Numbered from the stretch's first letter, positions 9,217 through 21,355 are shown. The stretch: DNA of 64,000 bases from Enterobacter pseudoroggenkampii (GCF_026420145.1 NZ_JAPMLV010000004.1:209468-273467); one strand, 5' to 3'. Notes: generated from the sequence alone by a model not told the origin. Made by a program: numbers and translations.

Positions 9217-10341
9217 TTATCGCTGCGGCAAGTACTGCAGCGGGTTTACGGATTTCCCCTTGTAACGAATTTCAAAATGCAAGCGTGTAGAACTGGTTCC
9301 GGTGCTACCCATGGTAGCGATTTTTTGCCCCGCCTTAACTTCTTGTTGTTCCCGGACCAGCATTGTGTCGTTATGGGCGTAGGCACTCAGGTAATCATCG
9401 TTATGTTTGATGATAATAAGATTACCGTAACCGCGCAGAGCGTTACCGGCATACACAACGCGTCCGTCTGCGGTCGCGATGATAGCCTGTCCTTTACTCC
9501 CTGCGATATCGATCCCTTTATTTCCCCCTTCGGAGGAAGAGAAGTTTTCGATAACCTTGCCGTCAGTTGGCCAGCGCCACGCAGAAATCGGCGAACTGGA
9601 GGTCATACTGCTGGCAGTCGGTTCAGTAGAGCTAACCACAGGTGCCGTAACCGGTGCTGTGACAGCAGTCGCAGTCCCTTTATTATTCGGCAACATTTTG
9701 TTAGCAGTCTGATCACCTGAATCCTCAGAATACGTAATTACAGGTTGTGAAGCAACCACCGTGGTGGATTTTTGTGCAGGCTTAACGCTGTTATTCTGCG
9801 CCGTCACATCGGCCGCTGAAACGGTGTTGCCAGGGGTCAGCGGCGTGCCCGTCGCGTTACCCACCTGGAGCGTTTGCCCGACTTCCAGACCGTATGGGGC
9901 CTGGACGTTATTGCGCTGCGCGAGGTCACGGAAATCGTTCCCGGTGATCCACGCAATGTAGAACAGCGTATCGCCGCGTTTCACGGTATAGGTGCTGCCA
10001 CCGGTGTAGCTGCCTTTCGGAATGTTCCCATACTGGCGGTTATAGACTATGCGGCCATTTTGGGTCTGAACAGGTTGTTCAACTGGCTGAACCTGCATTG
10101 GCTGTGTAACAGGATGTTGCACAGGCTGAATTTGTGGCGTTTTCTGCGGCGCAGCCGTTCCCATTTTAGGTGGCGGCGTGATTAACATTCCGCTGGACGT
10201 GTTACCGGAGCCGCTGTTTCCGCCGACGGAACTGACGGGCGCAGGCGCGTTGTTAGAACTTGTACAACCTGCCAGCCAGAGCGAAACCAGTGATAATGCC
10301 GCAACACGGCTGATGGTGAATTTAGGGCTTCCCGCGCTCAT
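9217..10341 (-). CDS. nlpD: Murein hydrolase activator NlpD (lipoprotein)
   Basis: Outer-membrane lipoprotein that activates amidase AmiC at the division septum. The 374-residue protein has a lipoprotein signal with lipobox LAGC (Cys26), a glutamine/proline-rich linker, a LysM peptidoglycan-binding domain at about 118-162 ([17 protein letters not shown]), and a C-terminal LytM/M23 domain at about 275-372. The LytM domain is degenerate, as in the family: the GIDIAG segment lacks the first metal-binding histidine while LHFEIRYKG is kept, so it acts as an activator rather than an enzyme. The gene also houses the rpoS promoter in relatives. It follows pcm in the leftward cluster. Confidence 0.97.
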   Translation of the reverse strand: MSAGSPKFTISRVAALSLVSLWLAGCTSSNNAPAPVSSVGGNSGSGNTSSGMLITPPPKMGTAAPQKTPQIQPVQHPVTQPMQVQPVEQPVQTQNGRIVYNRQYGNIPKGSYTGGSTYTVKRGDTLFYIAWITGNDFRDLAQRNNVQAPYGLEVGQTLQVGNATGTPLTPGNTVSAADVTAQNNSVKPAQKSTTVVASQPVITYSEDSGDQTANKMLPNNKGTATAVTAPVTAPVVSSTEPTASSMTSSSPISAWRWPTDGKVIENFSSSEGGNKGIDIAGSKGQAIIATADGRVVYAGNALRGYGNLIIIKHNDDYLSAYAHNDTMLVREQQEVKAGQKIATMGSTGTSSTRLHFEIRYKGKSVNPLQYLPQR

Positions 10342-10457
10342 TTATCCCCCAGGAATGTGTTAACTACCAGTGACTTAAAATTTACCGTGATGGCACGAAT
10401 CTTTCGCGCCACACCATACGCTGAATTTGCCTTAATAACCCTGGATAATTCCGAGTC

Positions 10458-11819
<1,362 letters not shown>

Positions 11820-11839
<20 letters not shown>

Positions 11840-12869
11840 AATCACCCGAGGTGTTGATAAGTTCCCTGACAACACTGGTGGCAAAGCTACCTGCCGGCAG
11901 CCAGAAGCGTAACTCGACGGTTACGTCATCCCACCAGTTCCAGCTTAACTGCTGCGGATAGAGCAGCATTGCGCGGCGTGCCGCGTCGACTTTTTCCCGC
12001 ACCAGCAAGGATTGCAGTTCTGGCGCATCCGCTACGGCTGCTTGCTCGGCGGCCAGCGCGTCGCCCTGTGTTCCCCAGTCGCCCGTACCGGGCAGCGCGG
12101 CGGTAATCATCAGCGCTTTTGCGTCCACGCGCGACTGCACATCGGCCATTTCTTCGGCCGTTGCCACAAACCAGCTTCCGCGTCCCGCTAATTGTAGCGC
12201 ATCGCCAACAACAACTTGATTCGCGTCCGGTTTTTTCAGCCTTTCGCTCACAATCTGATTAAACAACGCACTGCGGGCCGCCGACAACCAAAAACTGCGT
12301 TTATTCCTGTCCCGCACCGGTGCATCGCTTTGCGCCCAGCGCAGCGCACCCTGCAGGTTGCTGCCGCCAATACCAAAGCGCTGCGCGCCAAAGTAGTTCG
12401 GCACGCCGCGTTCACTGATAGCGTTCAGACGTTTTTCAACGTCTTCGCGGTGGGTCACTTCCCGCAGCACCAGCGTAAAGTCGTTACCCTTCAACGCCCC
12501 CAGACGCAGTTTGCGCTTGTGGCGAGCGAATTCCAGTACCTTACAACCCTCAAGCTCAAATTTGCTTAAATCAGGCATCGTATTACCGGGAACGCGCGCG
12601 CAGAGCCACTGTTCAGTGACGGCGTGTTTATCTTTCTGCCCGGCAAAGCTCACTTCGCGGGCATGAATTTTAAGGAATTTTGCCAGCGCGTCGGCCACAA
12701 AGCGGGTATTGCAGCCATTTTTCAGAATACGCACCAGGATATGTTCGCCTTCGCCATCCGGCTCAAAGCCCAGATCCTCTACCACGAGGAAGTCTTCAGG
12801 GCTGGCTTTCAGCACCCCGTTCCCCTGCGGTTTACCGTGCAGGTATGTCAGGTTGTCGAAGTCTGTCAT
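11820..12869 (-). CDS. truD: tRNA pseudouridine(13) synthase TruD
   Basis: Converts uridine 13 of tRNA-Glu to pseudouridine. The 349-residue protein carries the catalytic Asp80 in the FAGQKDKHA motif and the YFGAQRFG block of the family. It overlaps ispF by four bases upstream and surE by 20 bases downstream. No anomalies are visible. Confidence 0.98.
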
Positions 12870-13345
12870 TTGCTCGCCTTCACCAGCAGCGCCACGGCTT
12901 CACAGGCAATCCCTTCGCCACGCCCGGTAAAGCCCAGCTTCTCGGTCGTCGTCGCTTTCACGTTCACGTCGTCCATATGGCAGCCCAGATCTTCTGCAAT
13001 AAACACGCGCATCTGCGGAATGTGCGGCAGCATTTTCGGGGCCTGGGCAATAATCGTCACGTCGACGTTGCCGAGGGTGTAACCTTTCGCCTGAATGCGA
13101 CGCCACGCTTCGCGCAGCAGTTCGCGGCTGTCCGCGCCTTTAAATGCCGGGTCGGTGTCCGGGAACAGCTTGCCGATATCACCCAGCGCGGCAGCGCCCA
13201 GCAGCGCGTCGGTCAGCGCATGCAGCGCCACGTCGCCATCAGAATGTGCCAGCAGTCCTTTTTCATAAGGAATGCGCACGCCGCCAATGATAATTGGGCC
13301 TTCTCCGCCAAAGGCGTGTACATCAAAACCGTGTCCAATTCGCAT
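12866..13345 (-). CDS. ispF: 2-C-methyl-D-erythritol 2,4-cyclodiphosphate synthase
   Basis: Fifth step of the non-mevalonate isoprenoid pathway: CDP-methylerythritol 2-phosphate to the cyclic diphosphate plus CMP. The 159-residue protein has the zinc ligands Asp8 and His10 in GFDVHAF and the LLAHSDGDV motif with a further histidine. It shares one base with ispD upstream, the usual ispDF coupling, and four with truD downstream. Confidence 0.98.
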   Translation of the reverse strand: MRIGHGFDVHAFGGEGPIIIGGVRIPYEKGLLAHSDGDVALHALTDALLGAAALGDIGKLFPDTDPAFKGADSRELLREAWRRIQAKGYTLGNVDVTIIAQAPKMLPHIPQMRVFIAEDLGCHMDDVNVKATTTEKLGFTGRGEGIACEAVALLVKASK

Positions 13346-14055
13346 TATGCCTTCTCCTGATGGGTCGAACGGGTAAGATAGAATTCCGCGAGCTGTAAAT
13401 CTTCCGGACGCGTCACTTTAATATTATCAGCGCGTCCTTCAACAAGCTCAGGGTGGAAACCGCAATATTCCAGCGCAGAGGCTTCGTCCGTGATGGTTGC
13501 ACCTTCTCTAAGCGCACGCGTTAAGCAGTCGTGGAGTAATTCGCGGGGGAAAAATTGTGGCGTCAGCGCGTGCCATAAATCGACGCGATCGACGGTGTGG
13601 GCGATAGCCTGTTTGCCCGGCTCGGCGCGCTTCATGGTGTCGCGCACCGGTGCGGCCAGAATCCCGCCAACCTTGCTTGTTTCGCTCAGGGCCAGCAGAC
13701 GCGCAAGGTCGTCCTGATGGAGGCACGGACGCGCCGCGTCATGCACCAGCACCCACGGCGCGTTACCGGCGGCCTGAATGCCCGCCAGCACGGAATCGGC
13801 GCGCTCGGCGCCACCGTCAACGACGGTAATCTGTGGATGATTTGCCAGCGGCAGCTGCGCAAAGCGCGCATCGCCAGGGCTGATAGCGATAATCACCCGC
13901 GTCACCCGTGGGTGCGCCAGCAGCGCCGCCACGGCGTGCTCGAGGATCGTTTTATCGCCAATAGAGAGGTACTGCTTGGGACATTCTGTCTGCATGCGCC
14001 GGCCAAAACCTGCGGCCGGCACCACGGCGCATACGTCCGAAAAAGTTACTGCCAT
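13345..14055 (-). CDS. ispD: 2-C-methyl-D-erythritol 4-phosphate cytidylyltransferase
   Basis: Third step of the non-mevalonate pathway, joining methylerythritol phosphate to CTP. The 236-residue protein opens with the nucleotide-binding signature [13 protein letters not shown] and has the VHDAARPC motif. The frame extends 21 codons upstream, but ATG 14055 gives the canonical N-terminus. It lies 19 bases after ftsB and shares one base with ispF. Confidence 0.98.
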   Translation of the reverse strand: MAVTFSDVCAVVPAAGFGRRMQTECPKQYLSIGDKTILEHAVAALLAHPRVTRVIIAISPGDARFAQLPLANHPQITVVDGGAERADSVLAGIQAAGNAPWVLVHDAARPCLHQDDLARLLALSETSKVGGILAAPVRDTMKRAEPGKQAIAHTVDRVDLWHALTPQFFPRELLHDCLTRALREGATITDEASALEYCGFHPELVEGRADNIKVTRPEDLQLAEFYLTRSTHQEKA

Positions 14056-14074
14056 GTCGTAATCCTGGGCCTGA

Positions 14075-14386
14075 TTATCGATTGTTTTGTGCTGAGCCCT
14101 GATTGCGTTTAGACGCATCCGGAACCAGACGATAAAAGGTTTCGCCCGGCTTAGTCATACTGAGTTCATTACGTGCGCGTTCCTCAATCGCCTCTTGCCC
14201 GCCATTGAGGTCATCAATTTCAGCAAAGAGTTGATCGTTTCGCGCCTTAAGTTTGGCGTTTGTTGCCTGCTGAGCCGCGACGTCATCGCTTACCCGGCTA
14301 TAGTCGTGCAGTCCGTTCTTACCGAACCACAGCGAATATTGCAGCCAGATTAGCAAAGCCAGCAACAGCAGCGTTAGTTTACCCAT
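14075..14386 (-). CDS. ftsB: Cell division protein FtsB
   Basis: Bitopic inner-membrane protein of the FtsQ-FtsB-FtsL complex of the divisome. The 103-residue product shows a single N-terminal membrane segment ([16 protein letters not shown], about residues 5-20) followed by a periplasmic coiled coil rich in charged and leucine positions (residues about 28-70). It heads the ftsB-ispD-ispF-truD-surE-pcm run. The 166 bases upstream contain no gene and presumably hold its promoter. Confidence 0.96.
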   Translation of the reverse strand: MGKLTLLLLALLIWLQYSLWFGKNGLHDYSRVSDDVAAQQATNAKLKARNDQLFAEIDDLNGGQEAIEERARNELSMTKPGETFYRLVPDASKRNQGSAQNNR

Positions 14387-14552
14387 CCTGCCCCCTGAAA
14401 AACGGCATCATCATCCCAAGACTTCCCCAGAGCACTACGCCGGGGTAACAGAGATGCCGCAACATCGCGGGCAAATGTACCACATTTTTTCCGCAGAATC
14501 GTCCTGCACAATATCGTTACACAGTTGGTTACGGTTTGAATTATGGCTGAAG

Positions 14553-14879
14553 TTAGCCCATGAGCCACAAAAATAACAGACCAAACATCAGAACCACCGT
14601 CACAATCGTGACCACGGTGCTGTACAGGAGCTTACCGTTGAGCAACGAGTGCAGCGCAATGCCGACGACAACCGCCACGGGCATCAGCGCCAGAAAGAAA
14701 GGCCAGGTGTAGAGAAAGAAGAACAGCGTGTTACCGCCGTAGATGAGAAACGGGATACCCAGCGCCAGCAACCATGAGACGAAGCCGATGATGGCCCCAG
14801 GAAATGACCAGGTCGTTTCGTCGTCGGTCGCGAGCGGCTCCGACCCGGTGGTGGTGATGTAATGTTCACTGTTGCGCAT
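14553..14879 (-). CDS. ygbE: DUF3561 inner-membrane protein YgbE
   Basis: A 108-residue membrane protein of unknown function, conserved in Enterobacteriaceae between cysC and ftsB. Three hydrophobic segments are visible: FPGAIIGFVSWLLALGIPF, TLFFFLYTWPFFLALMPVAVV and TVVTIVTVVLMFGLLFLWL. No catalytic motif is apparent. Its position in the cys-fts interval is the same as in E. coli. Confidence 0.92.
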   Translation of the reverse strand: MRNSEHYITTTGSEPLATDDETTWSFPGAIIGFVSWLLALGIPFLIYGGNTLFFFLYTWPFFLALMPVAVVVGIALHSLLNGKLLYSTVVTIVTVVLMFGLLFLWLMG

Positions 14880-14902
14880 AGCTAATCCTGTGACCGTGAC
14901 TC

Positions 14903-14931
14903 ATCGTTCGGGAAGACAGCTCCCGAACGAT
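14903..14931. terminator. Hairpin downstream of cysC
   Basis: Perfect 11-base arms ATCGTTCGGGA and TCCCGAACGAT with a seven-base loop lie between the end of cysC and the start of ygbE. There is no strong T run, so it may stabilise the 3' end of the cys transcript, or end it inefficiently. Confidence 0.55.
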
Positions 14932-14937
14932 ACCGTC

Positions 14938-15543
14938 TCAGGATCTGATAATATCGTCCCGTCTGAGCAGGTCTAATAATTGGCTTACTAAATTTGTTAC
15001 CAATTGTTGACCCTCCAGGTGAATTTCAGGCGATTCAGGCGCTTCGTATACCGCGTCAATTCCGGTGAAGTTTCGCAGTTCTCCGGCACGCGCTTTTTTG
15101 TACAGCCCTTTCGGGTCGCGCGCTTCGCAAATCTCCAGCGGCGTATCAACAAACACCTCGATAAAGCGATCCTGGCCCACGCGTTCACGCACCATCTGGC
15201 GCTCGGCGCGGTGCGGAGAGATAAACGCGGTCAGCACCACCAGCCCGGCGTCCGCCATCAGGCTGGCCACTTCGCCCACCCGGCGGATGTTCTCTTTACG
15301 GTCGTCGTCGCTAAACCCTAAATCGCTGCACAGGCCGTGACGCACGTTGTCACCATCCAGCAGGTACGTGCTTACGCCCTGCTGATGCAATGCCTCTTCC
15401 AGCGCGCCCGCCACCGTTGATTTACCCGAGCCGGACAGCCCGGTAAACCACAGCACAACCCCACGGTGACCGTGGAGCTGTTCGCGCTGGGCGACGGTCA
15501 CCGGATGAGGATGCCAGACGACGTTCTCATCATGGGCGGCCAT
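14938..15543 (-). CDS. cysC: Adenylylsulfate kinase
   Basis: Phosphorylates adenylylsulfate (APS) to PAPS in assimilatory sulfate reduction. The 201-residue protein contains the P-loop GLSGSGKST at about residues 35-43 and the APS-binding segments ([19 protein letters not shown]). It shares one base with cysN (TAATG), so the two are translationally coupled. It is the last gene of the leftward cysG-cysD-cysN-cysC operon. Confidence 0.98.
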   Translation of the reverse strand: MAAHDENVVWHPHPVTVAQREQLHGHRGVVLWFTGLSGSGKSTVAGALEEALHQQGVSTYLLDGDNVRHGLCSDLGFSDDDRKENIRRVGEVASLMADAGLVVLTAFISPHRAERQMVRERVGQDRFIEVFVDTPLEICEARDPKGLYKKARAGELRNFTGIDAVYEAPESPEIHLEGQQLVTNLVSQLLDLLRRDDIIRS

Positions 15544-16967
15544 TACTTGCCTCCCAGCAGATCGCGTGCGCCCCAGTGCGGGAAGTGTTTACGCACCAGC
15601 GCGTTCAGTTCCAGCTCGAAGGCACTGAATTCAGACGCCACGACAGACTGTTTAATCGGTTCGCGGACCATTCCGGCCCCGACGGTAACGTTGGTCAGCC
15701 TGTCGATAAAGATAAGCCCCCCCGTCACCGGGTTCTGCTGATACGGATCCAGCACCAGCGGTTCGTCGAAGGTCAGATCGACCAGACCAATGCCGTTCAG
15801 CGGCAGTTCGGTAACCTCGCGCTGGGTGAGATTGTTGATGTCCACCTGGAACTGAATACCGTCCACGCGGGCGCGGGTTTTCTTGCCGGCAATTTTGATG
15901 TCGTAGCTCTGGCCCGGCGTCAGCGGTTGCTCCGCCATCCACACCACATCCACGGAAGCCCCCTGTACGGCCGCCAGGGTTTCCTGGGCATCCACCAGCA
16001 GATCGCCCCGGCTGATATCAATCTCGTCTTTCAGCACCAGCGTTACGGCTTCACCGGCGCCCGCTTCCTGCAGGTCACCGTCGAAGGTGACGATGCGGGC
16101 GATGGTGGATTCCACGCCGGATGGCAGCACCTTAACGCGCTGGCCGACCTTCACGGAGCCTGACGCGAGGGTACCTGAGAAACCGCGGAAATCGAGGTTA
16201 GGACGGTTAACGTACTGCACCGGGAAGCGCATCGGCTGGGTGTCGACCACGCGCTGAATTTCAACGGTTTCCAGCACCTCCAGCAGCGTCGGGCCGCTGT
16301 ACCACGGCATGTTCGCGCTCTGGGAGGCGACGTTATCCCCTTCCAGCGCCGAGAGCGGTACAAAGCGAATATCCAGATTGCCCGGCAGCTGTTCGGCAAA
16401 GGTCAAGTAGCTCTGGCGGATCTCCTCGAACTTCTCTTCGCTGAAGTTCACCAGATCCATCTTGTTGACCGCCACCACCAGATGTTTGATCCCCAGCAGC
16501 GTGGAGATAAAGCTGTGACGACGGGTCTGATCCAGCACGCCTTTACGCGCGTCCATCAGCAGGATCGCCAGGTCGCAGGTCGACGCGCCGGTCGCCATAT
16601 TGCGGGTGTACTGTTCGTGCCCCGGGGTGTCGGCGATAATAAATTTGCGTTTCTCGGTAGAGAAATAGCGGTAGGCCACGTCGATGGTGATGCCCTGCTC
16701 ACGCTCCGCCTGCAGGCCGTCCACCAGCAGGGCCAGATCGAGTTTTTCCCCCTGGGTACCGTGACGTTTACTGTCGTTATGCAGGGAAGAGAGCTGATCT
16801 TCGTAAATCTGGCGCGTATCGTGCAGCAGGCGGCCAATCAGGGTACTTTTACCGTCATCCACGCTGCCGCAGGTCAGAAAACGCAGCAGGCTTTTATGTT
16901 GCTGCGCGTGCAGATAGGCTTCCACGCCGCCTTCGTTGGCAATTTGTTGAGCAATAGTGGTGTTCAT
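15543..16967 (-). CDS. cysN: Sulfate adenylyltransferase subunit 1 (GTPase)
   Basis: GTPase subunit that drives ATP sulfurylase CysD through GTP hydrolysis. The 474-residue protein has elongation-factor-like G motifs: G1 [10 protein letters not shown]3 DTPGHEQY and G4 NKMD, followed by beta-barrel domains. It starts nine bases after cysD and overlaps cysC by one base. Length and motifs are normal. The long open frame on the opposite strand is only a composition effect. Confidence 0.98.
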   Translation of the reverse strand: MNTTIAQQIANEGGVEAYLHAQQHKSLLRFLTCGSVDDGKSTLIGRLLHDTRQIYEDQLSSLHNDSKRHGTQGEKLDLALLVDGLQAEREQGITIDVAYRYFSTEKRKFIIADTPGHEQYTRNMATGASTCDLAILLMDARKGVLDQTRRHSFISTLLGIKHLVVAVNKMDLVNFSEEKFEEIRQSYLTFAEQLPGNLDIRFVPLSALEGDNVASQSANMPWYSGPTLLEVLETVEIQRVVDTQPMRFPVQYVNRPNLDFRGFSGTLASGSVKVGQRVKVLPSGVESTIARIVTFDGDLQEAGAGEAVTLVLKDEIDISRGDLLVDAQETLAAVQGASVDVVWMAEQPLTPGQSYDIKIAGKKTRARVDGIQFQVDINNLTQREVTELPLNGIGLVDLTFDEPLVLDPYQQNPVTGGLIFIDRLTNVTVGAGMVREPIKQSVVASEFSAFELELNALVRKHFPHWGARDLLGGK

Positions 16968-16976
16968 GGCGGCTCC

Positions 16977-17885
16977 TTAGAAATAACCCTGACGTTTCTT
17001 CAGCTCCATGGAGCCTGCCTGGTCGCGGTCAATCACGCGCCCCTGTCGCTCACTGGTGGTGGACACCAGCATCTCTTCGATGATCTCCGGCAGCGTCTGC
17101 GCGCTGGATTCCACCGCGCCGGTCAGCGGCCAGCAGCCGAGGGTGCGGAAACGGACCATCTGTTTCTTGATCACTTCACCCGGCTGCAGGTCGATGCGAT
17201 CGTCGTCGATCATCATCAGCATGCCGTCGCGCTCCAGCACCGGGCGCTCGGCGGCCAGATACAGCGGAACGATCTCGATGTTTTCCAGATAGATGTACTG
17301 CCAGATATCCAGCTCGGTCCAGTTAGAGAGCGGGAAGACGCGAATGCTTTCGCCTTTGTTGATCTGACCATTGTAGTTGTGCCACAGCTCCGGGCGCTGG
17401 TTTTTGGGGTCCCAGCGGTGGAAGCGGTCGCGGAAGGAGTAGATACGCTCTTTGGCGCGGGATTTCTCTTCGTCACGGCGCGCGCCGCCAAAAGCAGCGT
17501 CAAAACCGTATTTATTCAGCGCCTGCTTCAGCCCTTCGGTTTTCATGATATCGGTATGCTTGGCGCTGCCGTGCACGAATGGGTTAATGCCCATCGCCAC
17601 CCCTTCCGGGTTTTTATGCACCAGCAGCTCGCAGCCGTAGGCTTTCGCGGTACGGTCGCGAAACTCATACATCTCGCGGAATTTCCAGCCGGTATCCACG
17701 TGCAACAGCGGGAACGGCAGCGTGCCCGGATAAAACGCTTTACGCGCCAGATGCAGCATGACGCTGGAATCTTTACCGATGGAGTACATCATCACCGGGT
17801 TAGAAAACTCGGCGGCCACTTCGCGGATGATATGGATACTCTCCGCTTCGAGCTGCCGCAGGTGTGTAAGACGTTTTTGGTCCAT
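16977..17885 (-). CDS. cysD: Sulfate adenylyltransferase subunit 2
   Basis: Catalytic ATP sulfurylase subunit: ATP plus sulfate gives APS and pyrophosphate. The 302-residue protein has the PP-loop pyrophosphatase motif [10 protein letters not shown] near residue 35 and the conserved block [16 protein letters not shown]. It works as a heterodimer with CysN. It follows cysG by nine bases, so here siroheme synthase leads the operon, unlike in E. coli K-12, where cysD is first. Confidence 0.98.
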   Translation of the reverse strand: MDQKRLTHLRQLEAESIHIIREVAAEFSNPVMMYSIGKDSSVMLHLARKAFYPGTLPFPLLHVDTGWKFREMYEFRDRTAKAYGCELLVHKNPEGVAMGINPFVHGSAKHTDIMKTEGLKQALNKYGFDAAFGGARRDEEKSRAKERIYSFRDRFHRWDPKNQRPELWHNYNGQINKGESIRVFPLSNWTELDIWQYIYLENIEIVPLYLAAERPVLERDGMLMMIDDDRIDLQPGEVIKKQMVRFRTLGCWPLTGAVESSAQTLPEIIEEMLVSTTSERQGRVIDRDQAGSMELKKRQGYF

Positions 17886-17894
17886 AACCGTTCC

Positions 17895-19262
17895 TTAAGC
17901 CAAATTTACGACAGAAGAACCAAAGCCTTCTGTATCGGTTGTGTGTTGGAACCAGGCGAGCGTGCTGTGCAGCTGCACCACTTCTCCCACCACGATCAGG
18001 GCGGGCATCGGGGCGTCTTTCGCCAGGGTTGCAAGATGTTCCAGGGTGCCCGTCGCAACGTGCTGATCGACGCGCGTGCCGCGAGAAATGACGGCAACGG
18101 GCGTCGTCGCCTCGCGACCGTGCTGAATAAGCTGTTCGCTGATATCTGCCGCCTTCATCGTGCCCATGTAGATCGCCAGCGTCTGGCGGCTCTGGGCGAG
18201 ATGCGACCAGTCGAACGGTGTGCTGTCGGCCTTGTAGTGGCCGGTCACAAAGGTCACGCTCTGGGCGTAATCGCGGTGGGTCAGCGGGATACCGGCGTAG
18301 GCCGTTACCGCAGAGGCCGCCGTAATGCCCGGCACCACCTGGAACGGTACGCCCGCTTCGGCTGCCGCCTGCAGCTCTTCGCCGCCGCGACCAAAGATAA
18401 ACGGATCGCCCCCTTTCAGGCGCACCACGGTTTTACCCGCTTTGGCGGCGTCAATCAGCATCTGGTTGGTGTCGTGCTGCGGCACCGAGTGCTCGCCAGC
18501 CCGTTTGCCGACGCAGATTTGCTCCGCGTCGCGACGGATCAGCTCGCGCACGCCGTCGGTAACCAGATGGTCGTAAAACACCACGTCCGCGTCCTGCAGC
18601 ACCTGCAGTCCGCGCAGCGTCAGGAGCCCGGCATCGCCCGGTCCTGCGCCTACCAGAATGATCTCCCCGCCGGTGCTGCCGGGGTTATCCAGTTCGTCTT
18701 CAAGAATTTTCTGCGCCGCCGTCTCATTGCCGGCATGCATCAGGCTGGCAAAGCGGCCGCGAAACACGCGTTCCCAGAAGCGACGGCGTTCCGTCACGCT
18801 GGTCAGGCGGGTTTTCAGATGGTTGCGCCAGTAGCTGGCTTTTTCCGCCATGCGCCCGAGGCTGGTCGGCAGCAGCGCTTCGATTTTTTCCCGCAGCACG
18901 CGCGCCAGCACCGGTGCGGTACCGCCGGAGGAGATCGCCACCAGCAGCGGCGAACGGTCAACGATCGACGGGAAGATAAATGAGCATAAAGGCTGGTCGT
19001 CCACCACGTTCACCAGGCGGTAGCGGGCCTGAGCGGCCTCGGAAATCCGCCGGTTCAGGTCGCGATCTTCGGTCGCCGCAATCACCAGCACGACGCTGTC
19101 GATTTGTGATTCGTCGAAATCCGCTTCTGCTACTACCCGCACCTGCGCCCCTGCGCGCTGCAGAAACGCAATTTTGCGATCGGCAATTTCACCCGTGCCA
19201 ACAACCAGCACCGGCTTCTCTTTTATCGCGGCAAATAAGGGCAGATAGTCCACAAGCAACAA
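17895..19262 (-). CDS. cysG: Siroheme synthase CysG (operon-linked copy)
   Basis: Trifunctional enzyme making siroheme, the sulfite-reductase cofactor, from uroporphyrinogen III: an N-terminal dehydrogenase/ferrochelatase (NAD site [10 protein letters not shown], catalytic aspartate in NVVDD) and a C-terminal methyltransferase ([31 protein letters not shown]). Total length is 455 residues. The N-terminal Rossmann part looks contracted: between the second strand (AQVRVV) and [13 protein letters not shown] there are about 19 fewer residues than I recall for E. coli CysG. The C-terminus has extra residues ([12 protein letters not shown]). As first gene of cysG-cysD-cysN-cysC it is probably under CysB control. 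A second cysG near nirBD is likely elsewhere, but is not in view. Confidence 0.94.
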   Translation of the reverse strand: MLLVDYLPLFAAIKEKPVLVVGTGEIADRKIAFLQRAGAQVRVVAEADFDESQIDSVVLVIAATEDRDLNRRISEAAQARYRLVNVVDDQPLCSFIFPSIVDRSPLLVAISSGGTAPVLARVLREKIEALLPTSLGRMAEKASYWRNHLKTRLTSVTERRRFWERVFRGRFASLMHAGNETAAQKILEDELDNPGSTGGEIILVGAGPGDAGLLTLRGLQVLQDADVVFYDHLVTDGVRELIRRDAEQICVGKRAGEHSVPQHDTNQMLIDAAKAGKTVVRLKGGDPFIFGRGGEELQAAAEAGVPFQVVPGITAASAVTAYAGIPLTHRDYAQSVTFVTGHYKADSTPFDWSHLAQSRQTLAIYMGTMKAADISEQLIQHGREATTPVAVISRGTRVDQHVATGTLEHLATLAKDAPMPALIVVGEVVQLHSTLAWFQHTTDTEGFGSSVVNLA

Positions 19263-19490
19263 CTCACTAACAACGAGGAATAGAGGGACTATAGGGGGCG
19301 GCTTAGACCGAATGAAATTACGAATTGGAATGAGTAGTTACTCAATGGAATAACGCCGTGGAAAAGCTAATACCAAAAAGTGCTTAACACGCGAAATTTC
19401 GGGCATTTAAGAGCAATTCAAATTGTGTATGGACGATCACAGTTTCATACTAAGCGGGTTATTATTTTGCTCAGTTTTTAAGGACTCACT

Positions 19491-20534
19491 ATGTTCTCCG
19501 CAACGCGCCACCGTATTGCTGCCCTGGCGCTCGGCGTTTGCTTTATTCTTCCTGCCCAGGCAAAAAACCAACCTTATGGTGAAATCGCCACTATGCAGGC
19601 GCGGCATATCGCCACCGTCTTTCCTGGCCGTATGACCGGTTCGCCTGCGGAAATGCTCTCCGCGGACTATCTTCGCCAGCAGTTTGCCGGGATGGGCTAC
19701 CAGAGCGATATCCGGTCGTTTCACAGCCGCTACGTCTATACCTCACGAAATAAAACGAAAAACTGGCATAACGTGACCGGCAGTACGGTTATTGCGGCAC
19801 ATGAAGGTAGCGCAAAAGAGCAAATTATTATTATGGCGCACCTTGATACCTACGCCCCGATGAGTGACGCCGATACGGATAACAACCTCGGCGGGCTGAC
19901 GCTGCAGGGCATGGACGACAACGCAGCAGGCCTGGGCGTGATGCTCGAACTGGCCGAGCGGATGAAGGATATTCCAACCCAGTATGGTATCCGTTTCGTG
20001 GCCACCAGCGGTGAAGAAGAGGGCAAACTCGGCGCTGAGAATCTCCTTAAACGCATGAGCGCTGAGGAGAAGAAAAATACGCTGCTGGTGATCAACCTCG
20101 ATAACCTGATCGTCGGCGACAAGCTCTATTTCAACAGCGGGCAAAGTACGCCGGGTACCGTGCGGAAACTGACGCGAGATCGTGCGCTGGCGATTGCCCG
20201 CAGCCACGGGGTTTATGCCGCCAGCAACCCCGGCGGTAACCCGGATTACCCGCGAGGAACGGGCTGCTGCAACGACGGGGAAGTGTTCGATAAGGCGGGC
20301 ATTCCGGTGCTGTATGTCGAAGCGACAAACTGGGCATTGGGCAAGAAAGATGGCTATCAGCAGCGGGCTAAATCGAAAGCCTTCCCGGACGGGACAAGCT
20401 GGCACAACGTGATGCTGGATAATCAGCAGCACATCGATCGCGCGCTGCCGCAGCGGATTGAGCACCGCAGCCGTGATGTGGTGAAGGTGATGCTGCCGCT
20501 GGTGAAGGAGCTGGCGAAAGCGGGGAAAGCCTGA
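19491..20534 (+). CDS. iap: Alkaline phosphatase isozyme conversion aminopeptidase
   Basis: Exported M28-family zinc aminopeptidase that trims the N-terminus of alkaline phosphatase. The 347-residue protein has a signal peptide (IAALALGVCFILPAQA, cleavage near residue 24), then metal-ligand motifs HLDTYAP, MDDNAAGLGVML and SGEEEGKLGAE. It is divergent from cysG. In E. coli the next elements are CRISPR and cas genes; here the gene is followed after only 71 bases by convergent cysH. Confidence 0.95.
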   Translation: MFSATRHRIAALALGVCFILPAQAKNQPYGEIATMQARHIATVFPGRMTGSPAEMLSADYLRQQFAGMGYQSDIRSFHSRYVYTSRNKTKNWHNVTGSTVIAAHEGSAKEQIIIMAHLDTYAPMSDADTDNNLGGLTLQGMDDNAAGLGVMLELAERMKDIPTQYGIRFVATSGEEEGKLGAENLLKRMSAEEKKNTLLVINLDNLIVGDKLYFNSGQSTPGTVRKLTRDRALAIARSHGVYAASNPGGNPDYPRGTGCCNDGEVFDKAGIPVLYVEATNWALGKKDGYQQRAKSKAFPDGTSWHNVMLDNQQHIDRALPQRIEHRSRDVVKVMLPLVKELAKAGKA

Positions 20535-20548
20535 TGTTTTAAAGCCTG

Positions 20549-20596
20549 GTGCGGCCTGATGCCCTCACCCCAACCCTCTCCCACAGGGAGAGGGAG
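20549..20596. repeat. Intergenic palindromic repeat, iap-cysH
   Basis: The stretch starts GTGCGGCCTGATGCCCTCAC and ends in a CCTCTCCC/GGGAGAGG hairpin. An almost identical copy is at 41679-41726. It is a REP-like dispersed palindrome, and all that occupies the spot where E. coli carries CRISPR-cas. Confidence 0.8.
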
Positions 20597-20605
20597 GATA
20601 AAGGA

Positions 20606-21340
20606 TCACCCTTCGTGCAGCCCGCACTCGCGCTTCAGCCCAAAGAATCGCGTCTCTTCTTCCGCCATTCCCGGTTCCCATTTGCGCGTGGTGTGGGTGT
20701 CACCCACCGACAGATAGCCCTGGTCCCACAGCGGATGGTACTTCAGCCCGTGCTTTTGCAGATACTGATACACCGTCCGGTTATCCCAGTCGATAATCGG
20801 CAGCACTTTAAACACCCCGCGCTGGACCGCCAGCACCGGCAAGGTTGCCCGGCTGCCGGACTGCTCGCGGCGCAGGCCAGCAAACCATGTCTGCGCATTG
20901 AGCTCTTTCAGCGCCCGGTTCATCGGCTCAACTTTGTTGATCTCATTGTATTTCTCAATGCCCTCAACGCCCTGTTCCCACAGCTTACCGTAGCGCGCCT
21001 CCTGCCAGGCCGCGCTTTCCGTCGCGCGGTAAACTTTGAGGTTCAGCTTGAGCTTGTCCGTCAGCTCGTCAATAAACTGGTAGGTTTCCGGGAACAGGTA
21101 GCCGGTATCGGTGAGGATCACCGGAATGTCCGGACGGATCTGATTCACCAGATGCAGGCTGACCGCCGCCTGAATACCAAAGCTCGACGACAGCACATAG
21201 TCTCCCGGCAGGTTTTCCAGCGCCCACGCCACGCGCCCTTCGGCGTCCAGCTTTTCAAGGTGGGCATTGGTTTCTGCGAGTGCCAGAATGCGTTCGACTT
21301 TTGGCAATGCGTTAAGCGCGTTTAGATCGAGTACGGACAT
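20606..21340 (-). CDS. cysH: Phosphoadenosine phosphosulfate reductase
   Basis: Reduces PAPS to sulfite with thioredoxin. The 244-residue protein has the PP-loop-like core ([15 protein letters not shown]), the LRREQSGSR block and the C-terminal catalytic cysteine in RECGLHEG. It lacks the extra cysteine pairs of Fe-S APS reductases, so it is the PAPS-specific type, consistent with cysC being present. It is the last gene of cysJ-cysI-cysH, 15 bases after cysI. Confidence 0.98.
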   Translation of the reverse strand: MSVLDLNALNALPKVERILALAETNAHLEKLDAEGRVAWALENLPGDYVLSSSFGIQAAVSLHLVNQIRPDIPVILTDTGYLFPETYQFIDELTDKLKLNLKVYRATESAAWQEARYGKLWEQGVEGIEKYNEINKVEPMNRALKELNAQTWFAGLRREQSGSRATLPVLAVQRGVFKVLPIIDWDNRTVYQYLQKHGLKYHPLWDQGYLSVGDTHTTRKWEPGMAEEETRFFGLKRECGLHEG

Positions 21341-21355
21341 AATTACCTCTCGTGG

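Noticed and set aside
9217..10341. NlpD as an active M23 peptidase
   Set aside because: The metal-binding residues of the LytM domain are incomplete, as usual for NlpD, so it is an activator.
16482..18983. Open frame of 833 codons on the plus strand
   Set aside because: It lies antisense to cysN, cysD and cysG, all clear genes. Its sequence is rich in His, Arg and Gln with no domain pattern, as expected from a shadow of GC-rich coding DNA.
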